In this document: positions 26,912 through 36,120 of the stretch, piece by piece | Position numbering within the stretch: the stretch's first letter is position 1 | How the letters are laid out: each line of letters starts with the position of its first letter | NCBI RefSeq assembly: GCF_003946395.1 | Contig: NZ_RHNZ01000005.1 | Location: 62,001-126,000, forward strand | Length of the DNA: 64,000 nt | Source of the DNA: Levilactobacillus fuyuanensis | Lineage (GTDB): Bacteria; Bacillota; Bacilli; Lactobacillales; Lactobacillaceae | Direction of reading: 5' to 3' | Position numbers and translations under genes: made by a program | The notes under the pieces: generated by a model | What the model was told of the DNA's origin: nothing | Databases searched by the model: none | What the model saw: only the letters and a program-made list of their open reading frames with translations

Positions 26912-27844
26912 TTACTTGATGCCCTTTAGACTTTCCTGACTATGGATCAGTTGAGCGAGCAGCGCGTTGGTTGGGGCAGGCACGTTGAGCTTAGCCCCGA
27001 GTTTGGCAACGTAGCCATTAAGAAAGTCGATTTCAGTTGGCCGCTTCTTGGCCATATCTTGGTGCATCGACGGGTAGTGGCCACCATTTTTGCTAGGATC
27101 GAACTGTGCGGCAATCAATGCCGTTACATCGGCCGCGCTGAATTGAATCTTAGATGCTGTGGCAACGGCTTCGAACTCGTCCAGGACGGCATCGTTCAGT
27201 GTCCGCCAATTAGGAAGACTTCCAAACTCGGCGATATTGCAATCGAACAGGGTGCAGTAAGTATTGAGGACACTATTTAGACCGGCCTTTTTCCAGATGG
27301 CGGCTAGGACATTTTCGGCTGGGCTGGCGTTGAGACTGGCACCATTTAAGGTGGTAATCAGTCCGGGTAAGTCTGGGAACTTTTCGGGCACGATGGCCTG
27401 CAGGGAAATACTCCCGGTTCCCGTGACCGTAATGTGGCCGGGTCCGGTAAGGCTAGAAGACCAAACCGTGGTTCCCGCGACGACGTGATCCTTTGGCACG
27501 TGGCGTTCAATGGTCTCGACGTTCCCAATCCCGTTGGCCAGCGTCAACACGGCGGGCTGATTGCCCAGCACACCGCTGAGTTGTTGGAGCATCTGATCCA
27601 TCTGCATAGCTTTGGTAAAGAGGATGACGAGGTCAAACTGTTCGGTGACATCTTCAGGCCGCTTAGCCGTCATGTGGTAAACGTGGTTGGTGCCATCATC
27701 GGTCGTAACGGTCAGACCTTGTTGCTGAATGGTCGTAACGTGCTCGGCCCAGTTATCGATCAAGGTGACCTGGTTACCAGCTGATTGAAGTTTTACGCCA
27801 AAACGGCTACCCATGGCACCCGCGCCGGCAATTGCAATTTTCAT
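26912..27844 (-). CDS. panE: 2-dehydropantoate 2-reductase family protein
   Basis: 310 aa. NADPH-dependent reductase of ketopantoate to pantoate in pantothenate synthesis; some lactic acid bacteria use members of this family on branched 2-oxo acids to form hydroxy acids. N-terminal Rossmann motif AIAGAGAMGSRFG (residues 4-16), hinge ANGIGNVETIERHVP, and the C-terminal catalytic block WKKAGLNSVLNTYCTLF with the conserved Lys and Asn. AAGGAG precedes the ATG. No other pan genes lie nearby, so the oxo-acid reductase role remains possible. Confidence 0.85.
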   Translation of the reverse strand: MKIAIAGAGAMGSRFGVKLQSAGNQVTLIDNWAEHVTTIQQQGLTVTTDDGTNHVYHMTAKRPEDVTEQFDLVILFTKAMQMDQMLQQLSGVLGNQPAVLTLANGIGNVETIERHVPKDHVVAGTTVWSSSLTGPGHITVTGTGSISLQAIVPEKFPDLPGLITTLNGASLNASPAENVLAAIWKKAGLNSVLNTYCTLFDCNIAEFGSLPNWRTLNDAVLDEFEAVATASKIQFSAADVTALIAAQFDPSKNGGHYPSMHQDMAKKRPTEIDFLNGYVAKLGAKLNVPAPTNALLAQLIHSQESLKGIK

Positions 27845-28017
27845 TTCAAGCTCACTCCTTCTGTTTGCGTTACTTCCAGTGTAGCAGGTTTCGGTGGGAG
27901 CGGCGGGTCAATCTCTGGATTGGCAATTGACATCGCCCAAGTGCTGGATTAACATTAAACCAATTATTTGATGAGAAAATAATGAGAAAATTTATAAATA
28001 GCTAGGAGCGATGCGGT

Positions 28018-29991
28018 ATGTCCCAAGGGGTCAGTGCACAAGATCTTTATCGATTAAAATCGGTGTCTCAAGCATCAGCGGCGGATCATCAGATTTTCTT
28101 CGTCGAAAACAGTATTGATGAGGCAAATAATCAGTATTTGGCCCGCGTTAAGCGTGTTGACCAAGCTGGTCACACGCAAGACATGGCGGTCAACGGTCAA
28201 CTGAATTTACAACCTACCGTTGCCGGCAAGCAGTTGTTCTATGCGGCCAAGGTTGGCACAGCAAAGCCGCAACTGTTTACGGTGCCCGTGAGTGGTGGTG
28301 AACCGACGTTGGTAACCACGACGACGCCAGGTGAGGCCGTGAATACGGTGATTGCGGCTGCGGACGGCCAAAGCGTTTATTTCAAGACGACTGAGACCGC
28401 TGAGCTCCCCAAGTTACCGAACCAAGAAAAGTTTCCTAAGACCCGTCACGTTACTCGGCTAGTGAATAAAGCCGATGGTTACGGCTGGTTACCACAGGAC
28501 GTGACCTATCGTTTGCGACGCTATTTGCCGGCAACCGGTGTGGTGGAAGAAATCACCCAACAAGGTGCCGACTTCAGCTTGACCTCGGTCAGTCAGGACG
28601 GGCGCTACGTCACCATTCTTCAAGATGATCAACCCGATGACGACCGTAACTTTGCCCACGGCGCGTATTGTCTGGATACGCAAACGGGTCAGACAGTAGA
28701 CCTGACGGCGAGCCTGATTCACGGCCACTTTGCGGATGCCACGCTGTCGCCCGATGGCCAACAGGTGGCGTTGGTCGGGGACAACGGTGCGGCTGGCCGG
28801 CATACCGTGGCCAACGTCTACCTCGTCTCTGCCACTGGTGGTGACCTGACTAGTCTGACCGATGACCTGGATGCCGATCCGAATCCCGAATTTGCGGGGG
28901 ACTTTGTTCAGCAGGCTGGGAGTAAGCTCGTGCGTTGGTTGGATGCCGATCGCGTTGTCTTCGTCACGGCCTTTCACGGACACAGCCAACTCTACGTAGG
29001 TGATGCCCGAGGGATTACCCTGATTGACGATACGGCTCGCCAAATCGTGGACCTTGACGTGATTGATGCCGAGACGTTGGCACTGAGTGTTTCCTATCAA
29101 GATGAACCGAGTCAGCTCCGGACGTTTACGGTGGCCGATGGGACTGAAGCCGTCAGCTATAATCCCAACGCGGCCTATGAGGGCACCCACGAGTTCGCCC
29201 ATCCCCAACGTTTCGATTACACGTCTGCGGACGGCCAGACGCTGGAGGGGTGGTACTTGCCAGCGCAAACCAACGCGCCGAAGCAACCGGTCTTGCTCTA
29301 CGTTCACGGGGGACCGCATGCCAACTATGGTGAGGCCTTCTTCTATGAATTCCAAGTCCACGCGAGTCGTGGCTATGGGGTAGTCTTCTTCAATCCACGG
29401 GGCTCGACCAGTTATGGCCAAGCCTTTGAAAGCAACGTGAATGGCCACTACGGCGAGGATGACTACGATGACGTCATGACTGGGCTGGACGCGGCGTTAG
29501 CCAAGTTCCCCCAGCTGGACGCGGATCGCCAGTACATTGCCGGTGGATCGTATGGGGGCTTTATGACGACGTGGGCGGTTGGCCACACGAAGCGGTTTGC
29601 GGCGGCTGTCTCACAGCGGTCGGTGACGAACTGGATCAGTCTCTTTGGTATCAGTGATATTGGGTTTTACTTCAATCCGGAAGAATTGGCAATCGACTTG
29701 TTCGCGGACGGTGGGGTTGAATCCTACTGGAAGCAGTCACCATTGGCCTATGCCCAGAACGTGACGACCCCAATTCGCCTGCTCCACGGGGAGTGGGACA
29801 TGCGTTGCCCAATCAGTCAATCGGAGGAATTCTTTACCGCCGTCAAACGTAACGGGGTCGATGCGGACTTCATTCGCTACCCGCAGAGTTTCCACGGTAT
29901 CTCGCGGAACGGGTTACCTAGTCTACGCATTCAGCGGATCGATGACATGACGGCATGGTTCACGGCCCATCCTTCAGTGAACCGGGGCTAG
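28018..29991 (+). CDS. S9-family prolyl oligopeptidase/acylaminoacyl-peptidase
   Basis: 657 aa. An N-terminal beta-propeller with WD40-like repeats (about residues 1-390, e.g. ATLSPDGQQVALVGDNG) gates a C-terminal alpha/beta-hydrolase domain. The oxyanion region is VLLYVHGGPHANYG; the triad is Ser511 in GGSYGGFMT, Asp594 in GEWDMRCP and His626 in SFHGISRNG. No signal peptide, so it acts on short peptides in the cytoplasm. The ATG has GGAG nine bases upstream. Confidence 0.92.
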   Translation: MSQGVSAQDLYRLKSVSQASAADHQIFFVENSIDEANNQYLARVKRVDQAGHTQDMAVNGQLNLQPTVAGKQLFYAAKVGTAKPQLFTVPVSGGEPTLVTTTTPGEAVNTVIAAADGQSVYFKTTETAELPKLPNQEKFPKTRHVTRLVNKADGYGWLPQDVTYRLRRYLPATGVVEEITQQGADFSLTSVSQDGRYVTILQDDQPDDDRNFAHGAYCLDTQTGQTVDLTASLIHGHFADATLSPDGQQVALVGDNGAAGRHTVANVYLVSATGGDLTSLTDDLDADPNPEFAGDFVQQAGSKLVRWLDADRVVFVTAFHGHSQLYVGDARGITLIDDTARQIVDLDVIDAETLALSVSYQDEPSQLRTFTVADGTEAVSYNPNAAYEGTHEFAHPQRFDYTSADGQTLEGWYLPAQTNAPKQPVLLYVHGGPHANYGEAFFYEFQVHASRGYGVVFFNPRGSTSYGQAFESNVNGHYGEDDYDDVMTGLDAALAKFPQLDADRQYIAGGSYGGFMTTWAVGHTKRFAAAVSQRSVTNWISLFGISDIGFYFNPEELAIDLFADGGVESYWKQSPLAYAQNVTTPIRLLHGEWDMRCPISQSEEFFTAVKRNGVDADFIRYPQSFHGISRNGLPSLRIQRIDDMTAWFTAHPSVNRG

Positions 29992-30042
29992 TTTGAAATG
30001 CCACTTTAAGATGATGTAAAGAAAATTTAACCTTAGTTGAGG

Positions 30043-30074
30043 AGGTCGGGTCTGTAAAGGGCGTCGGCCTTTTT
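30043..30074 (+). terminator. Intrinsic terminator after the S9 peptidase
   Basis: Stem AGGTCG/CGGCCT followed by TTTTT; a 16-base loop makes it moderate. Confidence 0.5.
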
Positions 30075-30189
30075 GGCGTGGGTGATATTCCCCGGTGTTG
30101 CCGCATTGACCATATACAGCGGCCAAACAGAGGAGTATCCTTGCGAGTGGTGCTTTTAGCACTAGACTAAATTGGTGTGTGCAAATTTA

Positions 30190-31800
30190 ATGGATAAAAA
30201 AATTATTTCAGGATCATTTTGGCTCTCGTTTGGGAGCATTTTTTCACGAATCTTAGGCGTCGTCTACTTGATTCCCTGGTTGGCGATGATTGGCTCGCCC
30301 CAGCATCAGACCGTGGCGCAGGCGCTGTTCAATACGGCCTACACACCTTACGCGCTGTTCATTGCGCTGGGGACGGCGGGTTTTCCGTCCGCGATTGCTC
30401 GGCGGGTAGCTTTCTTTAATGGGGAAGATAGCTTCATTAACTCTAAACACATTGCGTTTGCGGGCTTTGGTTTCATGCTGGTGTCCGGTGTGATCTGCGG
30501 GGCGTTGTTATACGGCCTCGCACCAATCCTAGCCGCCAACAGTCCCGTTAGATCGGTGGCCAACGCGACGATTGCTATTCGTTGCTTGGTTCCAGCTATC
30601 GTGATTCTCCCGTCGATGAGTATTCTCCGCGGCTGGTTTCAAGGGAACGGGGACCTCAAGCCCTTTGGAATTTCGCAACTTTGGGAACAGTTTATCCGGA
30701 TCATTGTGATTCTCGGCGGGACCTACTGGTTGATTGAAGTCAGCCACCAGGGCTATGTACAGGCAGTCTTTCTGAGCGTCGCGGCGGCCTTTGTGGGTGC
30801 CGTGGCCAGTTACCTCTACTTATTAGGGCACTTGTGGCGTCAGCGCGGCGTTTACCGTCAAATGACGGCCGCGAGCCAGACTGGCAAGCAGCATGCCGCG
30901 GGCAAGCTCCTGCGGATGATTGGTTATGAGTCGATTCCGTTTGTTATTGTGGGCTCGGGGATTACCCTGAGTCAGCTGATTGATCAGCTTTTCTTCAAGC
31001 AGATCATGCAGGGCCTCCTGCACCAGTCGGCGGCGGCCACACAATATGTCTTTACGATCTTCTCGGCCAATCCCAACAAGATTACCACGGTGATCGTGTC
31101 GTTGGCGATGGCGGTGGCAGAGACGTCGCTACCGTTGTTGGCGGGGAAGTTAGCCGACATCAAGAAGAATCGCCAAGAGATTGGGGCGCTGTTGACTAAC
31201 AACGTTCAGCTACTGACGTTTGTCCTCTTGCCGCTGGTGGTGTTGGTGAGCACTTTTGCCTATCCCATCTACGGAATCTTCTTCAACTTTGACGGTGCCG
31301 GGGCAACCTATCTGGTGGCCAACGTCTGGCAAAGCTTGGTTCTGGCACTGGCGCTGGACTTATTGACAGTGCTCCAGGCGTTACGGATGAGTAAGAAGGC
31401 CACAACATACCTGCTGACCGGACTGGGTATCAAGCTGGTCCTGCAGTTGCCACTGGTCTACCTGTTCCAAGGTTACGGGGCACTGCTGACCACAGGGATT
31501 GCCTTTGGTTGGATCACCATCGTTAGCTGGCGTCTGATTCGGCGGAGTTATGCGGTAACCCTTGGCGATATCAAGCCGATTGTCCGGCTGAATCTGGTCT
31601 TTGCGGTACTCGCAACGATTCTGGTGGATGGCTGTCAGTGGCTCTTTGGCGGAATCTTCTTTACGGGGAAGCTGCTCACGATGGGCTATGCAGCTGTTCT
31701 CGGGTTGATTGCGGTCGGTCTGTACGTCTGGCTGGCTAATCGACTGGGTGTGGCCCAGCTGGTCTTCAAGCGACCACTTAAATTAGAAATTCGGCGTTAA
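30190..31800 (+). CDS. MurJ/YtgP-like lipid flippase of the MATE/PST superfamily
   Basis: 536 aa with about fourteen hydrophobic helices. It begins KKIISGSFWLSFGSIFSRILG, the typical start of the Firmicutes polysaccharide-export/MurJ group (YtgP, SpoVB), and keeps SILRGWFQGNGDLKPFGISQLWEQFIRI. Its probable role is to flip lipid II or other undecaprenyl-linked sugars. No clear ribosome-binding site precedes the ATG at 30190; GTG at 30172 is an alternative that adds six residues. Ends at the terminator 31809-31836. Confidence 0.87.
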   Translation: MDKKIISGSFWLSFGSIFSRILGVVYLIPWLAMIGSPQHQTVAQALFNTAYTPYALFIALGTAGFPSAIARRVAFFNGEDSFINSKHIAFAGFGFMLVSGVICGALLYGLAPILAANSPVRSVANATIAIRCLVPAIVILPSMSILRGWFQGNGDLKPFGISQLWEQFIRIIVILGGTYWLIEVSHQGYVQAVFLSVAAAFVGAVASYLYLLGHLWRQRGVYRQMTAASQTGKQHAAGKLLRMIGYESIPFVIVGSGITLSQLIDQLFFKQIMQGLLHQSAAATQYVFTIFSANPNKITTVIVSLAMAVAETSLPLLAGKLADIKKNRQEIGALLTNNVQLLTFVLLPLVVLVSTFAYPIYGIFFNFDGAGATYLVANVWQSLVLALALDLLTVLQALRMSKKATTYLLTGLGIKLVLQLPLVYLFQGYGALLTTGIAFGWITIVSWRLIRRSYAVTLGDIKPIVRLNLVFAVLATILVDGCQWLFGGIFFTGKLLTMGYAAVLGLIAVGLYVWLANRLGVAQLVFKRPLKLEIRR

Positions 31801-31808
31801 GGTATTGA

Positions 31809-31836
31809 AGTCTAGGCCAATTGCCTGGACTTTTTG
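31809..31836 (+). terminator. Intrinsic terminator after the flippase gene
   Basis: Stem AGTCTAGGC/GCCTGGACT with TTTTT; nearly the same as the terminator at 32131-32156. Confidence 0.8.
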
Positions 31837-31931
31837 TTTTTGTTAGAATTGATAGGTATTAGGGGATAATCAGCTATAGGAGGCAAAAGGAGCTAACCCA
31901 AGGAATTATCGGAAAGTTCTGGAGAGGAAAA

Positions 31932-32093
31932 ATGGGGGATCGGATGCGATTTGAAAATCTGTTTTATCTTTGTTTTTTTGGCGGATTTGTTATTTTCATG
32001 GCATTTTCGGTACCTAAGTGGATTGTCGTCATATACACTATTTTAGGCATTGTTGGAATTTGCTATTTTGATAGAAAACACAAGCAACGTTAG
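31932..32093 (+). CDS. 53-aa small membrane protein
   Basis: A short gene between two almost identical terminators. GGAGAGG lies five bases before the ATG. The product starts MGDRMRFENLFYLCFFGGFV, has two close hydrophobic segments (about 10-26 and 30-46) and a basic tail (DRKHKQR). I do not recognise a family. Base composition is AT-richer than the flanking genes. Confidence 0.6.
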   Translation: MGDRMRFENLFYLCFFGGFVIFMAFSVPKWIVVIYTILGIVGICYFDRKHKQR

Positions 32094-32130
32094 AAAAATG
32101 GCGCTTATTTAGGTTGCGTTTTAGGAATGG

Positions 32131-32156
32131 GTCTAGGCAAATTGCCTGGACTTTTT
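32131..32156 (+). terminator. Terminator after the 53-aa gene
   Basis: Stem GTCTAGGC/GCCTGGAC and TTTTT. It duplicates the terminator at 31809-31836 with few changes. The following bases to 32344 hold only the promoter region of the next gene. Confidence 0.7.
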
Positions 32157-32344
32157 ATTTTGGAAATAAGTCTTCAGAATGATTAGCTATACAGGGCTAA
32201 CGCTTGACGCCTGGGCGTTCGCAACCTATTATGCAACCATGACGGGCGCAACTAGCCCGGGCAAAGTGCGTGATGTTCGACTTTGTTCGCTAGGAAGCCC
32301 GAGGTGTATCGAGTATGATAAATTAAATCAAAGGGGATGAGAGC

Positions 32345-32701
32345 ATGGAGAATGTGTTTAGTCAGCAATTGGTAAAATTGCGGCGTCAGCAGAATTTATC
32401 ACAAGAGCAACTCGCTCACGAGCTATTTGTGTCTCGGCAGTCGATCTCAAAGTGGGAGCAGGGTGAAACGTCACCGGATTTGGATACGGTTGTGAAGCTC
32501 GCCAATCTCTTACAAGTGGATCTGAATGAGCTAATCGGGGGTCAAGTCGTAGAGGCCAAGGCACAGCCTTACAAGGCAGTCAAAACTTTGCCAGAGGGAC
32601 AACGACCGATGAATGGTTGGGAATTTCTTTCGAAAAATTGGTGGATGGTTTTTCCGCTACTGGCTACGCTCAGCTGGGTTGTTGGAATGTTTCAACATTA
32701 G
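32345..32701 (+). CDS. Membrane-anchored Xre-family regulator
   Basis: 118 aa. A Cro/CI helix-turn-helix at residues 5-60 (LVKLRRQQNLSQEQLAHELFVSRQSISKWEQGETSPDLDTVVKLANLL), a linker, and one C-terminal membrane helix (NWWMVFPLLATLSWVVGMF, about 97-115). HTH-plus-helix proteins of this shape often respond to the state of the membrane or control a neighbouring small membrane gene, here possibly the 53-aa protein upstream. GGGGATGAGAGC precedes the ATG. Confidence 0.85.
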   Translation: MENVFSQQLVKLRRQQNLSQEQLAHELFVSRQSISKWEQGETSPDLDTVVKLANLLQVDLNELIGGQVVEAKAQPYKAVKTLPEGQRPMNGWEFLSKNWWMVFPLLATLSWVVGMFQH

Positions 32702-32730
32702 CTGTCAGCTAGATTAATATGGATGAATTG

Positions 32731-32771
32731 AAAAGCGGTCGCCCCATCTCAATTGTGGGGCGACCGCTTTT
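32731..32771. terminator. Strong bidirectional terminator
   Basis: Fourteen-base stem AAAGCGGTCGCCCC/GGGGCGACCGCTTT with T-tracts at both ends. Confidence 0.85.
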
Positions 32772-32790
32772 AGCTATTTTCAGGTAAAAC

Positions 32791-32823
32791 AAAAACCCTC
32801 GCTGCGACGTAACGGCGAGGGTT
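32791..32823 (-). terminator. Terminator of the NlpC/P60 gene
   Basis: Stem AACCCTCGC/GCGAGGGTT with a T-tract on the minus strand. Confidence 0.8.
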
Positions 32824-32859
32824 AGAACTTATTTCATTTATGAAGGTTAGACGAGATTA

Positions 32860-33336
32860 TTACTTAACGTTTGCGACCCGTGCGTAACCAACGGCGTGCC
32901 ACCAAGGTGCGTGAACGGCTTCAGTAACGACCCCACGGTTTTGGGAATCGATCATCCGGCCACCACCAACGTACATACCAACGTGGGAGATAGAGTGCTT
33001 AGAACCACCGAAGAAGACCAAGTCACCCTTCTTAATGTTCTTGTAGCTAACGTGCTTGTACTTGTTGTATTGTGCTTGGGCGGTACGAGGGATCTTCTTG
33101 GAAGCACCCTTCTTGTAAACGTAACCGGTAAAGCCAGAGCAATCAAAACGGGAAGGACCAGTAGAACCCCAACCGTAAGGCTTACCTAATTGGGCCTTTG
33201 CGACCTTATGTAACTTGCTGTAAGAAACGGTGCTAGCAGCGGATGCACTAACAGGTTGGTTAACGGCGATGCCGGCAACCGTGAAAGCCACCATAGCGAT
33301 TAATGATAATACAATTTTAGTCAACGTCTTCTTCAT
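32860..33336 (-). CDS. Secreted NlpC/P60 peptidoglycan endopeptidase
   Basis: 158 aa. Signal peptide at about 1-34 (KKTLTKIVLSLIAMVAFTVAG...ASA) and a bare NlpC/P60 domain: catalytic Cys in FDCSGFTGYVY, His in SKHSISHVGMYVGGGRMID, and the third polar position in HAPWWHAVGYARV. It cleaves gamma-D-glutamyl-diamino-acid bonds in the cell wall. There is no wall-binding repeat, unlike typical p60 proteins. The ATG at 33336 was preferred; a TTG at 33348 lies only two bases after AAGGAG. Monocistronic, own terminator. Confidence 0.9.
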   Translation of the reverse strand: MKKTLTKIVLSLIAMVAFTVAGIAVNQPVSASAASTVSYSKLHKVAKAQLGKPYGWGSTGPSRFDCSGFTGYVYKKGASKKIPRTAQAQYNKYKHVSYKNIKKGDLVFFGGSKHSISHVGMYVGGGRMIDSQNRGVVTEAVHAPWWHAVGYARVANVK

Positions 33337-33494
33337 AAATGTAAACAAACTCCTTTAATTTCAATTAATTTTTAGTATTAAATGTTCTTTCGTTCGATTC
33401 AACATGCTTAATACTATCAGGGAGTTGTTACAGAAATGTCTCAAACGAATATCAATCGGATTAAAGGTGAGATTAAGGTTTGCAACATTCCGAA

Positions 33495-34451
33495 TTATTC
33501 AGGGGAGTAGGCATGTGGATAATGCCGGTAGGCCGCCATTTCTGGCGTTAATGTTATTTGTTGCAAACGCCCAGATTTTCGTGAAATAAAATTGTAAGTT
33601 GCGGTGGAAATATCGATGATTGCCCGGTAATGGGTGTAATTATGGTTCAATTTGTCACGTCGAACCGGGTCATAAGGCAGGCTAACTTCGGCTAACCAGT
33701 GGAAAATCTGATGCAAACTAGCGGCCGTTGTGGTCATTGGCAGGGTACCCCAGCGCCGCAGTGCCATGTGAATAAAGCGCGTTGTGGGAATGGTTCCAGT
33801 GGGGAGTGGTGCGCCACTCTGAAGATATTCACGTGCGGCCGTGACCGTTTGGCCGGTGAACTCTGTGCCTGGGACTTTCAGAAAATCATTTAAATTCTGC
33901 AAATGTGTGGCTAGAATAGGCGTGTTTGTGAGAACCCCGACCGGATTCAGTTGGGCCTTCAGGGGACCGCCGGTGGGTTCAATCACCAATGTTTGGCCGC
34001 TACGATCACTGAGAATCCAGTGGAAGGGGTAGACGTAGGGGTCGTTCCCCCAGCGGCGTGCCACCAATGTGACCTGAGGAAGGTCGGCCACGACTTCGGC
34101 TAACGTTGCGTGTTCGCCTAACACCCAGTTGATGAAATCCTGTGGCGTGAGGTTAATGCGCCCGGCAACGGGATCACTGGCGTAGTTGACGACGCCAGGC
34201 AGGTAGAGCTCGGCACAGGTGATACCGCCCTCGTTGATGCCGTCTGCCATGAGATAGGTCGAGAAGTCTGCGGCTGGTCGACCACCGCCGAGAAAGGCAT
34301 AGCGGGTCGTTCGTGGCGTATGAAGCGCGGTTTGCCAGTGATAGTTGCGGGGCAAGAAGACTGGTCGCCAGGGCGTGGTCGTGGGAAAGTCCATGGTGCG
34401 GGCGAAAAAGTGATGTTCAGCGGCTGATGTATAGGTTAGACTGGTACACAC
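33495..34451 (-). CDS. Choloylglycine hydrolase-family Ntn amidase
   Basis: 318 aa, the usual length for conjugated bile acid hydrolase/penicillin V acylase. The N-terminal nucleophile is Cys2 (MCTSLTY), exposed after removal of Met; Arg18 and Asp21 (ARTMD) match conserved catalytic positions, and further ones lie in GVLTNTP (Asn) and TTRFIHMAL (Arg). It hydrolyses amide bonds of conjugated bile salts, acyl-homoserine lactones or penicillin V; sequence alone does not choose between them. GGAGGAC precedes the ATG. Confidence 0.88.
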   Translation of the reverse strand: MCTSLTYTSAAEHHFFARTMDFPTTTPWRPVFLPRNYHWQTALHTPRTTRYAFLGGGRPAADFSTYLMADGINEGGITCAELYLPGVVNYASDPVAGRINLTPQDFINWVLGEHATLAEVVADLPQVTLVARRWGNDPYVYPFHWILSDRSGQTLVIEPTGGPLKAQLNPVGVLTNTPILATHLQNLNDFLKVPGTEFTGQTVTAAREYLQSGAPLPTGTIPTTRFIHMALRRWGTLPMTTTAASLHQIFHWLAEVSLPYDPVRRDKLNHNYTHYRAIIDISTATYNFISRKSGRLQQITLTPEMAAYRHYPHAYSPE

Positions 34452-34689
34452 GAGAGAGTCCTCCTCGGATATAAAAGAATTAATTTTAGTATAGCTTAGG
34501 CCTGAGGAGAGTCAAACCCGGGCGTGATGAAAATGCCTATAACACCCTACGAGCGGATGACAGTGTTTTCGGGCGGTGATGCCATAATTTTCAAGAAGTA
34601 GCGCTTGTATTCCCACCGTGAATCTCGTAAGCTAATAGAGAACAGAAATACCCGTAAGAGGTTTGTTTCTTGGAAGGGAATTGGGAACT

Positions 34690-35334
34690 ATGAAATCAGC
34701 ATGGAACTTAGTGGGGATGGGCCTATGGTTGGTCGTCCTCGTGACACTCGTGTGGATGGTCCACGACATGCGGGTTCGGCGCATTCGGTTGATCGTGAAA
34801 GAACACCGCAGCTTCTCGTGGCAGAACTTGACGCTCTCAACGATTGAGTTGGTGGTGTGGCTACTGTTCTTTGGTGGCATGAGTTACACGACCTTCTTCC
34901 AAAACGTGAATCAGCTGGGGAGTAATCGGGTCAGTCAAACGACCCGCTACGAGCCATTGGTCATCAACACGGGCGCGTCGTCCGGTTCGGCCTACTACGT
35001 TGAAGTCGACAACAGTGACGGTAAGAAGCCGGTACAACGCTATACGTACTTGACCGAAGGCGAGAAGTATCAGGTCAGCAGCACCGATGCCACCGTTTCG
35101 GATGGCAAGAAGCCGATTAACTTGCCGGCTTCTGCTTACAAATGGGATGAAAAGAAGGTCGCCAAGTATGACCAGCGCCATCAAAAGGCGTGGGTCGGCG
35201 TCATCGAAACGACTTATAAGAAGTCATTCGTTAACGGACTTGGCCTACACGCGGGTCGGCTGGCGAACCGCTTCACGTTGATTCGGATTCCGGATCATTC
35301 CTTTATGTTGAAGGATTCGGGTTACACCAATTAG
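34690..35334 (+). CDS. LVIS_2131-type membrane protein, unknown function
   Basis: 214 aa. Two N-terminal membrane helices (about residues 5-25 and 47-67) and an extracytoplasmic domain of about 145 residues rich in Tyr and Lys (YVEVDNSDGKKPVQRYTYLTEGEKYQVSS...). It resembles proteins annotated as the LVIS_2131 family in lactobacilli, named after an L. brevis locus; this is from memory. The ATG at 34690 is closer to a usable ribosome-binding site than the ATG at 34663. A terminator follows. Confidence 0.7.
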   Translation: MKSAWNLVGMGLWLVVLVTLVWMVHDMRVRRIRLIVKEHRSFSWQNLTLSTIELVVWLLFFGGMSYTTFFQNVNQLGSNRVSQTTRYEPLVINTGASSGSAYYVEVDNSDGKKPVQRYTYLTEGEKYQVSSTDATVSDGKKPINLPASAYKWDEKKVAKYDQRHQKAWVGVIETTYKKSFVNGLGLHAGRLANRFTLIRIPDHSFMLKDSGYTN

Positions 35335-35350
35335 TTGAACAATTTATGAG

Positions 35351-35383
35351 AGGGCCTGAGCGAGTGCTTGGGGCCTTTTTTTT
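35351..35383 (+). terminator. Intrinsic terminator
   Basis: Stem GGGCCTGAGC/GCTTGGGGCC and eight T after the 34690 gene. Confidence 0.65.
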
Positions 35384-35428
35384 GATAGTTCTTTTAGTCT
35401 GCGCTGCCTTCATGAATGGACTGTAATT

Positions 35429-35473
35429 AAAAAATTGGAACCGACTCGCTCAGCAAGTCAGTTCCAATTTTTT
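35429..35473 (-). terminator. Terminator of the VanX-like gene
   Basis: Stem AATTGGAAC-GACT/AGTC-GTTCCAATT flanked by A- and T-tracts, so it can act on both strands. Confidence 0.8.
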
Positions 35474-35475
35474 AG

Positions 35476-36048
35476 TTATGCATGTTCTGCGATTTGAAAA
35501 TCGTTAGGATCAGCCGTTGCTGGTGGATAATCATCCATCTGCGTGTCGCGGTAGTCCCACCACTCGTTTTCGTAGCCAAAGAATCCGGCTGACTGCATAG
35601 CTTCGTCGAGAATTTGGTAATTTTTTTCCTGAAGTGGTGTTCGAGTGAAGTCCCGGTGAGCGGCAACTGAGAAGTCGTCGAATTCCGTCTGCATTTCAAA
35701 TTCCCTGCCAGTGGCATCACACAATGTGACATCGAAGGTAACGCCCTTTTGATGGGAAAAGTTCGGGTTGGGTTTGGCAACGAATGACGGATCGGGGTAG
35801 ACTTCATAGAGCCGCTCTTGCGCGGTGACGGGGCGGTAGGCATCCCAGACTTTCAGCCGATAGCCCTGTGCCCGCAGAAGTTCGCTTGCTTTGGCTAACT
35901 TCTTGGCGGTTCCTGTACGGGCGATGGCGGTGGCGAAATCGTAAATGACTTGGTGGGTAAAGTTATCCGTGGTGGCGTAGCGCAGGTCGACAATAATGCT
36001 GGGATCCAGCGCTTGGACGTTGGTGAAGCCAGTTTCTAGTTGTGACAT
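35476..36048 (-). CDS. D-alanyl-D-alanine dipeptidase (VanX/DdpX family), altered zinc site
   Basis: 190 aa. M15D zinc dipeptidase that splits D-Ala-D-Ala. Conserved Arg72 (WDAYRPV), zinc ligands His99 and Asp106 (SHQKGVTFDVTL), and catalytic Glu162 in EWWDYRD. VanX has EWWH at that place, so the third zinc ligand is Asp165 instead of His. Lactobacilli often end their peptidoglycan stem in D-lactate, and such an enzyme would then act in D-Ala-D-Ala clearance. ATG at 36048 has GGGAGG eight bases upstream; a GTG nine bases further up overlaps it. Confidence 0.85.
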   Translation of the reverse strand: MSQLETGFTNVQALDPSIIVDLRYATTDNFTHQVIYDFATAIARTGTAKKLAKASELLRAQGYRLKVWDAYRPVTAQERLYEVYPDPSFVAKPNPNFSHQKGVTFDVTLCDATGREFEMQTEFDDFSVAAHRDFTRTPLQEKNYQILDEAMQSAGFFGYENEWWDYRDTQMDDYPPATADPNDFQIAEHA

Positions 36049-36120
36049 GTGGGGCACCTCCCAATATAGTTAGTGCTAGTATACCGGGTTTGCCGGGAGA
36101 AAGCTTGTGAAGTGGCTTGA

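Noticed and set aside
28489-29448. Long open frame on the minus strand inside the S9 peptidase gene
   Set aside because: It is a shadow of the conserved plus-strand gene, with no ribosome-binding site and no family pattern.
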